NCBI GenBank assembly: GCA_964019055.1 | Contig: OZ025206.1 | Location: 16,403,291 to 16,467,290 of the forward strand | Direction: 5' to 3' | DNA: 64,000 nt | From: Anthopleura xanthogrammica | Taxonomy: Eukaryota; Cnidaria; Anthozoa; Actiniaria; Actiniidae | Shown here: positions 1-9,200 of the stretch, in pieces | How positions within the stretch are numbered: the stretch's first letter is position 1 | Layout of the letters: each line of letters begins with the position of its first letter | The notes under the pieces: generated by a model | What the model was told of the DNA's origin: nothing | Database searches by the model: none | The model's input: the letters and a program-made list of their open reading frames with translations, nothing else | Made by a program: the position numbers and the translations under genes

Positions 1-275
1 TTTTTTTTGTATGTCATTTCTTTTACTGATCAAGGAACGTCTGAGAGAAAAAATTAAATAGGTTAAACATCAAACTGAAATAGAATGAAAAAGGGAACAA
101 GAGAAGGGAGGGAGGGATGGAGGAAAGAAGAAAGGAAGAAATTAGAAAGGAGAAAAGGAAAAAAGAAAGAAATTGACTGACGGTTTTTCCTCACAAAACA
201 CCACGTATGACTTGGTTTATTTTTGTCAAAGAACATGAACGCATGCTAATTTTCTTTGTCATGTTTTTCATTTAG
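1..275. other. GalNAc-transferase intron end with GA-rich tract
   Basis: This is intronic sequence upstream of the first visible GalNAc-transferase exon. A purine-rich G/A tract runs from about 85 to 175. The acceptor TTTCATTTAG ends at 275. No gene or RNA is seen. Confidence 0.6.
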
Positions 276-3200
276 ATCTGGCAGTGTGGCGGGAAGCTAG
301 AGATTCTGCCATGTTCACGAGTTGGTCACGTGTTTCGTACTCGCTTCCCGTACAGCTTCCCAGGGGGGTACACTGAGGTGAGCGTGAACCTTGCACGTGT
401 CGTAAGAGTATGGATGGATGACTATAAGAGATTTGTCTACATGAAGAGACCAGATCTAAAAACTCTTCAGTATGGTGATATTAGTTCCAGACTAGATCTT
501 CGTAAAAGACTTCAATGCAAGAGCTTCAAGTGGTATTTGGATAATATCTATCCCGAACAGACACTGCCTGGAGGAGATGCCAAGGTTTATGGCGAGGTCA
601 GTGATTCATAAATGAATTTCTAGACTTCAACAAATGGATTACGCTTTTCAAGAAATGATAGTTATGTATTGTAGCTTATTTTATTAGTTTAAGTAGTTGC
701 GCACAGCAAGAAAGTTGCAGAAAAAAGGTGGGGGGAAAGAGAGAGAAAAGGGAAAAATTCCTTCTCCGCTATCCAATTCCTTTCCTCTTTTCTTTCCTTT
801 CATTTTCTCCCTCCATTCCCGAAGACTTTCAACCCGTAAGTTACATGATGATTTTATAGATATTTTTAAGAAGTAATAAATTATTAATATTAATTGATAA
901 AAATATAATTGATAAAAAATGCCGCCGACATGTAGGAATCTCAATATTAAACTAATGATTGTTATAAGGGGAAACATTTCCTAATTGCAACCCTTTAAGT
1001 TATCTTTAACTTCTGGTCATATTTCTAAAGCAGCTGACCATGTTATTGTCATGCTTGTTACCTTATATGATAACAATGGTCACGTGACTGTGAATTCCCC
1101 ATAGAGAGGTTACTCCCCACTAACCTTAACACGTTTATGGCCTTATGCGACTCATGGCGCTGAACCATCATGAACCCCTAGCACGTGACGTCAAAGCAGC
1201 TCAATCTGGAGGACAAAGCAAAAGAATTTCAATCTCCTGAGAATTGGAAACCGATTGTATTGTTCCTGTCATCTAACATGGCTGCCGTCAATCATGAAAA
1301 CCTCTATGAGAAGCGCGACCGAGTCCCCCCACTAGTACCCCCCCCCCCCCCCCCAGTACGCCCCTCTGAAATAGGGCTATGTATGAACAGCCGTGTAGAC
1401 CCCTTGTAGCAGCACGTCGGAATGCAGCTCAATTTGTTTTGTCCTTAGTTAAGCGTGAATAGAATGCCAATCAAGAGCCAACCCCGAAAATCCTTCATCG
1501 ATAAGATTTCATCGTTCACGTCCTCTATCTTCTCAGATTTAACTCGACTATTTTATCGATATAAAGCTATACTCTATGTGTTCATATACCTGACAATAAT
1601 GATCCTGTTGTTCACTCCTCTCGTCGTGTACTGGCTGGTAGACCAACTTGTTCGAGCTTGGCTGTCGTGGTTTCTTGTTCCTTGCTCACAAACTTAAGCA
1701 CTCAAAACACATCCCGCAGTAGGTTTACTCCGTTGATTTTTGCCCATTTAATCTCATCATGCCCTCGTTTCGCTAGACTGAAATATTAATCTGCCGCAAA
1801 CAAGAAGCACGACGAAGAAAGACATTTTCCTTGTCGTCAGAGCTCTAGTTTCTGCTATAGACTTCAGTATTTACAGGATACGCACTTTTACAGTTGAGTA
1901 GAAGCCATCAAATTCTTTTGTCATTCATGTCCTCGTTCCCTAGAGAACCAAAGATCGAACGTGCGAATCAGTATCTACAACGCATTGTTGCATGCAGGTT
2001 ATTTTTGTTTTGTTTGTATTTTTTGTGTGTGCGCAGTTTCAGTTCACATTATATCATACTCTAGCTTTGAGTTTCTAGATATGTCCCCTGTATATACCTG
2101 CTCCTACTGCTAAGCCAAGCTAAGATAAAATTTTCCGTCGGGATTGGCAACCTGTTTAAGGGTTTTGTTAAAAAAAAACACAAAAGTTTAACTAGACAGC
2201 TCCTAAAACTAGTCCTCCCTGCCGATGTATTACACAGGCCACCCATCCAAAAAGTATAAATGAAAAACATAGACTCAAAATTCTAAGGCGTTCGTCGAGT
2301 AAAAACTAATACCTAATTCAGTAAAAACTACCAAATAAATATCTTAAAAGAAGACATCACGACAATTTTGAGTTTAAAGTAAGAGATGTTTCCACTGTCA
2401 TCTTCACTGAGTTGCTAGAGCGGTTTTCGTTGGACTATGAAAAACTTACGGCACGGAACGCACCTTGAATTGCCGCGTATGAATTTAAAACATTCGACAT
2501 TCGATGCCGTTTCCGCTCCGCGCCGTAACCGTGCCGTGAATTTTCACACTCATACGAAATCTGCGCTAAGTACAGAGTGGTGATTTCAATGACGATGAAG
2601 GTACCGTGTTGTCTTTTAAAATAATTGTTCATTTACTACTCCTTATAAAACTCATAAATAATTAATGAGGAAAACACAATAGAAATCATTGTCCATCGTC
2701 CTGATTTGCATAAACTTTAACTCCAATTTTCTCAGCCAAATTCAATTTTATCTTTTAAAATTTTAGTAGAACATGAATGTATACACCTAGACGTTTCATA
2801 AGTAATATCCAATATTCGTGTCCGAGTTGTATCAGATATACAATCTGATACAACACGGCCACTCATATTGTATATATTACTTAGACCTTTCAATAAATAA
2901 ATATGTTGAACGATAACTGTGTTTGGTGTGTGATAAAATAAATAGATCCACTACATAAAAGGATAACACTGATCAATGGGTTTATATGGTTCAAAGGGTT
3001 GTGGGATCTTAAAACTTTAATGAGAATATCGACTGTACTTGAAAATAAATGTAATAAACTAAAATTGAAAAATGATCATAGAATTATATTTCCAATAAAG
3101 AATTACTAATTTTAAACGAGTAAATGTTGTCTGTAACAATAAATTAAACTCCTTCTGCCTAACATTTTGGGGGTTAACCTGGCTGGATTTATGAATTATG

Positions 3201-6200
3201 GTTTTGCAAGCTTCACATTGCGGTTCCTTCATATGTGCAGTGTTTTTGTTTATGCGTTCGTTGCGTGTGCGTCAAACGTCGAACTTCACATGAGCCGAAC
3301 GCATTGAAAACAATGGATAATAAGACGGTCTTCTTTGATGTTATTAGGTTCGGCTCATGAGAAGATCGACGTTTGAACTGGGTCTTAATGTCAGTGAAGT
3401 AAATTTTGGTGTTTCCATCTTCATAGAAACACTTTGATTGACGTCCACTGACGATGCCTGATCCCGCGCGTTACAGTTCTTCTTGAAATACGACGCGCGG
3501 AATCGTCGCCGCGACGAATCAAGTGGTTCCATGACATTCCATAGGCACGTGCCCTTAAAAACCTTCTGTCATGGAAACACTTTGATTGACGTCCACCAAA
3601 ACCTTATAGTTGTCGCGACGGCAAATTGCGCGATTCCGTGCGTGCATAAGGATGTATAGGAATATGCTTTGGGTTTCTCTCTTTCAATACAGACTCGTAT
3701 ACTAGATGTGTACACGTAACCGCTAGTCATTATCTGTTATAGCCTCCTCATGCGTTTGTGCAGTTACTTGATGTATACTCGATCTAAGAACGGGTGCTCA
3801 GTGTGAATGGTGTAGTGTGTACATTTTCTAGCACTGTCAATAAAAATAACCTTTTTCTTCCGATAGATCGCTAATCCTTCAAACAGAATGTGCATAGATA
3901 CGATGGGCAGAGGAATGGGCGGTGCACTGGGTTACTCGCTTTGTCATGGAATGGGAGGAAATCAGGTAAGGAATTAAGTGTGGCATATACAGCGCATGCG
4001 TGATAGCAATCAATCCAAAGTTGAAACAGTAGTGGTATATGGTTTGGGGTACACACTGACGTCCACCCAAACCATACCAAAATATTTGACACTTTTGAAG
4101 GCTTGTAACTCTGGTTCTTTTTAACGAAAATCATAATCATAATCTTAATCATTCAGTGAATGCAGTCAACTGGAAAACCGACGCTAATCAACTGCGTATG
4201 ACTAATAAAATGCTAATCCCACTATGATCCCATACGTAGTACTCTGTTACTTACATACACATGATCTCGTTGAATAAAACATCATTAGCTTTGCGCAGTG
4301 GCATTACCGTAGCCAGTGAGGTCTATCCGAGGCGCGGTTATTGCTGATTGAAAACTTTTCCCAATATCCCGCAAGACGACTTGAAATACAGTCGGCTTTG
4401 CAATTTTTGAAGGCCTGAAAAGGGCCAAATTTCTAAAAAAAGAAAAAAAGACTAGAAAACCTTTCCAAAAAGGTTGACGGTAATAATTATTCATTATTTC
4501 GAAGTGTTTTGATGCTGTTTTTTGTTGGCCACATATTTTAAGAAATAAAACTTAACCTTTGCAATCGGAGTCAGAATCGAAATAGTAAAGTTTCCTTTTT
4601 CTCAGCTTGTTCTTTCGCTTATGACGAGCAGTTTTTACCTGCGATTTAATGCATGAACTCCTTCCAATTCAGACTCCGAAGCAAGTGAAAATCAGCCTTA
4701 AGACCTTCATATTGCTATGACGACTCCGAACCCCTGGCCCGAAAAACTTGGGCATTCATATACGCATTCCGATGATTTACATAATCATTAAGTAAATGCA
4801 GTCAACTGAAAAACCCACGCTAATCAACTGCGAATGACTAATAAAATGCTAATCCCACTAACTATGATCCCATACGTAGTGCTTTGTTACTTACAAACAC
4901 CTTATCTCGCAGAAAAAACCTCATTAGCTTTGCGCAGTGGCATTACCGTAGCCAGTGAGGTCTATCCGAGGCGCGGTTATTGCTGATTGAAAACTTTTCC
5001 CAATATCCCGCAAGACGACTTGCAATACAGACGGCTTTGCAATTTTTGAAGGCCTGAAAAAGGCCACATATTTTAAGAAAGAAAATTAACAAGTTTTTTA
5101 GAATTTCCAACTCACTTTGTCTATTTATGCGCATTCTAACTTTCTCTTATTCGTTCTTAAGGTAAGGGTTTTTAATGTTGCCCAGTCTTATTCCAAAGAA
5201 ATAGATATCGTACGTCCCTTTCCGTGTGCCAATAAAAGAACAAATGACGTGTCCGCCATGTTGATTTACAAGATAAGTTACATAAATAAAACTTTTTGTA
5301 AAAGTCATCAAACATGGCGGCGGTATTCATGTTCCATGAACTCCAAGAATACTTTATCAAAATTCTTGTACGCTGATTACGACTTCTGCACTCACTGCAG
5401 TCTGATTTTTAACACAAATATTTGGTAAAAACCGCCAACTGGAAAACACGCGCTAATCAACTGCGCATGACTAATAACAATGCCAATCCATCCCACACGT
5501 AGTGCTATGTTACTTACAAACAAGTGATCTTGTAGAAAAATACCTCATTAGCTTTGCGCAGTGGCATTACCGTAGCCAGTGAGGTCTATCCGAGGCGCGG
5601 TTATTGCTGATTGAAAACTTTTCCCAATATCCCGCAAGACGACTTGCAATACAGTCGGCTTTGCAATTTTTGAAGGCCTGAAAAGGGCCAAATTTCTAAA
5701 AAAAGAAAAAAAGACTAGAAAACCTTTCCAAAAAGGTTGATGGTAATAATTATTCATTATCTCGAAGTGTTTTGATGCTGTTTTTTCGTTGGCCACATAT
5801 TTTAAGAATTAAAACTTAACCTTTGCAATCGGAGTCAGAATCGAAATAGTAAGGTTTCCTTTTTCTCAACTTGTTCTTTCGCTTATGACGAGCAGTTTTT
5901 ACCTGCGATTTAATGCATGAACTCCTTCCAACTCTGACTCCGAAGCAAGTGAAAATCAGCCTTAAGACCTTCATATTGCTATGACGACTCCGAATCCCTG
6001 GCCCGAAAAACTTGGGCATTCATATACGCATTCCGATGATTTACATAATCATTAAGTAAATACAGTCAACTGGAAAACCCACGCTAATCAACTGCGCATG
6101 ACTAATAAAATGATTATCCCACTAACTATGATCCCACACGTAGTGCTTTGTTACTTACAAACACCTGATCTTGCAGTAAAAAACCTCATTAGCTTTGCGC

Positions 6201-9200
6201 AGTGGCATTACCGTAGCCAGTGAGGTCTATCCGAGGCGCGGTTATTGCTGATTGAAAACTTTTCCCAATATCCCGCAAGACGACTTGAAATACAGTCGGC
6301 TTTGCAATTTTTGGAGGCCTGAAGAAGGCCACATATTTTAAGAAAGAAAAATAACAAGAATTTTAGAATTTACCACTCGGTTTGTCTATATATTTATGAG
6401 CATTCTAACTTTCTCTTATTCGTTCTTAAGGTAAGGGTTTTTAATGTTCCCCAGTCTTTTTCCAAAGAAATACATATCGTACGTCCCTTTCCGTGTGCCA
6501 ATAAAAGAACAAATGACGTGTCCGCCATCTTGATTTACAAGATAAGTTACATAAATAAAACTTTTTGTAAAAGTCATCCAACATGGCGGCGGCATTGATG
6601 TTCCATGAACTCCAAGAATACTTTATCAAAATTCTACGCTGATTACGACTTCTGCATTCACTGCAGTCTGATTTTTAACACAAATATTTGGTAAAAACAG
6701 CCAACTGGAAAACCCACGCTAATCAACTGCGCATGACTAATAAAATGATTATCCCACTCACTGTGATCCCACACGTAGTGCTTTGTTACTTACAAACAGG
6801 TGATCTTGCAGGAAAAAACCTCATTAGCTTTGCGCAGTGGCATTACCGTAGCCAGTGAGGTCTATCCGAGGCGCGGTTATTGCTGATTGAAAACTTTTCC
6901 CAATATCCCGCAAGACGACTTGCAATACAGTCGGCTTTGCAATTTTTGGAGGCCTGAAAAAGGCCATATATTTCAAAAAAGATGATTTAATAACTATCCA
7001 GATGATTAGTTTTAACTTTTCTTTTTAGTATCTCAATTTCCTCTTGTGCTCTATTTACTTAACGTATGTTACCGAGTATACCCTGGGGTCGAGAGGTTAT
7101 TTATTCTCGCTCCGGCGTTGTTTATCTTGAAGGGAAGTCGCTTCCTTGCGACTTTGCCGCTCGCTCGTTTAAACCCACGGGAAGCAAAATAGAACGTCTG
7201 GAGCCCAAAGTATGCCGAGTACTATTCCAAAGAAATAGGTAGAATACGTCCCCTCTTTGTTCTGATAAATGCTGGTTTTCACGAGCGTCGGAGTCGGAAG
7301 CATTTTTTGACAAAGTGAAAATCGGAAAACGGAGTCGTAATCGGAGTCAGAAGCGAGTAGGAATTAAAATAGCAAGGTTTCCTTTTTCTTGGTTTGTGCT
7401 TACGCTTACGACGAGCGGTTTACACTTGCAATTTTATGCATGAACTGCTTCCGACATTGACCACGACTCCGACGCAAGTAAAAATCATCCTTAAAGTGCA
7501 CCTAACCCCTGATACAATACTTTTAGTATTGATTCTACATGAAGTGAATATTTGAATGGTAAAATATTTCTTGATTTGAGTGTTGCGTCTTTAAGTTATA
7601 AAGGTTTATATTTCCAATATGTTAATAACTGTGACGTCTACCCAGGCTTCATTAAATATACAAACTTTAACAGGTTCATACAAACAGTATTTAAAAAGCA
7701 TCATCATTATACTCATGGTTTCCACAATGTTTACTGTAAATTTGGAGTCTCATAATGGCCAGTGTTTAGTATTACAAGTAAAACAAATATACTCAAAAGC
7801 CTGGGGTGACGTCACAGTCATTAACATTTTGGAAGTATAAACCTTTATAACTTAAAGACGCAACACTCAAATCAAGAAATATTTTACCATTCAAATATTC
7901 ACTTCATGTAGAATCAATACTGAAAGTATTGTATCAGGGGTTAGGTGCACTTTAAAAAAAACAAGATTTGTTTTTGTAACTTATCTTGTAAATCAACATG
8001 GCGGACACGTCATTTGTTCTTTTATTGGCACACGGAAAGGGACGTATGATATCTATTTCTTTGGAATAAGACTGGGCAACATTAAAAACCCTTACCTTAA
8101 GAACGAATAAGAGAAAGTTAGAATGCGCATAAATAGACCAAGTGAGTTGGAAATTCTTAAAAAACTTCTTATTTTTCTTTCTTAAAATATGTGGCCTTAT
8201 TCAGGCCTCCAAAAATTGCAAAGCCGACTGTATTGCAAGTCGTCTTGCGGGATATTGGGAAAAGTTTTCAATCAGCAATAACCGCGCCTCGGATAGACCT
8301 CACTGGCTACGGTAATGCCACTGCGCAAAGCTAATGAGGTTTTTTTCTGCGAGATAAGGTGTTTGTAAGTAACAAAGCACTACGTATGGGATCATAGTGG
8401 GATTAGCATTTTATTAGTCATGCGCAGTTGATTAGCATGGGTTTTCCAGTTGACTGTATTTACTTAGTGACTATGTAAATCATCGGAATGCGTATATGAA
8501 TGCCCAAGTTTTTCGGGCCAGGGGTTCTGAGTCGTCATAGCAATATGAAGGTCTTAAGGCTGATTTTCACTTGCTTCGGAGTCAGAGTTGGAAGGAGTTC
8601 ATGCATTAAATCGCAGGTAAAAACTGCTCGTCATAAGCGAAAGAACAAGCTGAGAAAAAGGAAACTTTACTATTTCGATTCTGACTCCGATTGCAAAGGT
8701 TAAGTTTTATTTCTTAAAATATGTGGCCAACATGACAAAAAACAGCATCAAAACACTTCGAAATAATGAATAATTATTACCGTCAACCTTTTTGGAAAGG
8801 TTTTCTTATTCTTTTTTTCTTTTTTGAGAAATTTGGCCCTTTTCAGGCCTTCAAAAATTGCAAAGCCGACTGTATTGCAAGTCGTCTTGCGGGATATTGG
8901 GAAAAGTTTTCAATCAGCAATAACCGCGCCTCGGATAGACCTCACTGGCTACGGTAATGCCACTGCGCAAAGCTAATGAGGTTTTTTTCTGCGAGATAAG
9001 GTGTTTGTAAGTAACAAAGCACTACGTATGGGATCATAGTTAGTGGGATTACCATTTTATTAGTCATGCGCAGTTGATTAGCGTGGGTTTTCCAGTTGAC
9101 TGCATTTACTGAATGATTATGTAAATCATCGGAATGCGTATTCGAATGTTCAAGTTGTCGTGGGTTCGTAGACGGTATAGTAAAGCCAACTTTTTGTAAA

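Larger units (their letters stand above)
597..3866. other. Intron of the GalNAc-transferase with MITE debris
   Basis: This 3.27-kb intron holds element fragments listed separately: 1167-1436, 2798-2885, 3271-3387 and 3403-3606. A poly-C run lies at about 1338-1354. One open frame at 1455-1697 (+, 80 codons) encodes a short hydrophobic peptide and is listed separately as doubtful. Nothing else here looks coding. Confidence 0.6.

Noticed and set aside
5816..6019. Repeated 60-100-codon frames across 4285-9000
   Set aside because: They are shadows of the U4 cores and their spacers, on both strands, and recur only because the DNA recurs. No codon bias or domain supports them.
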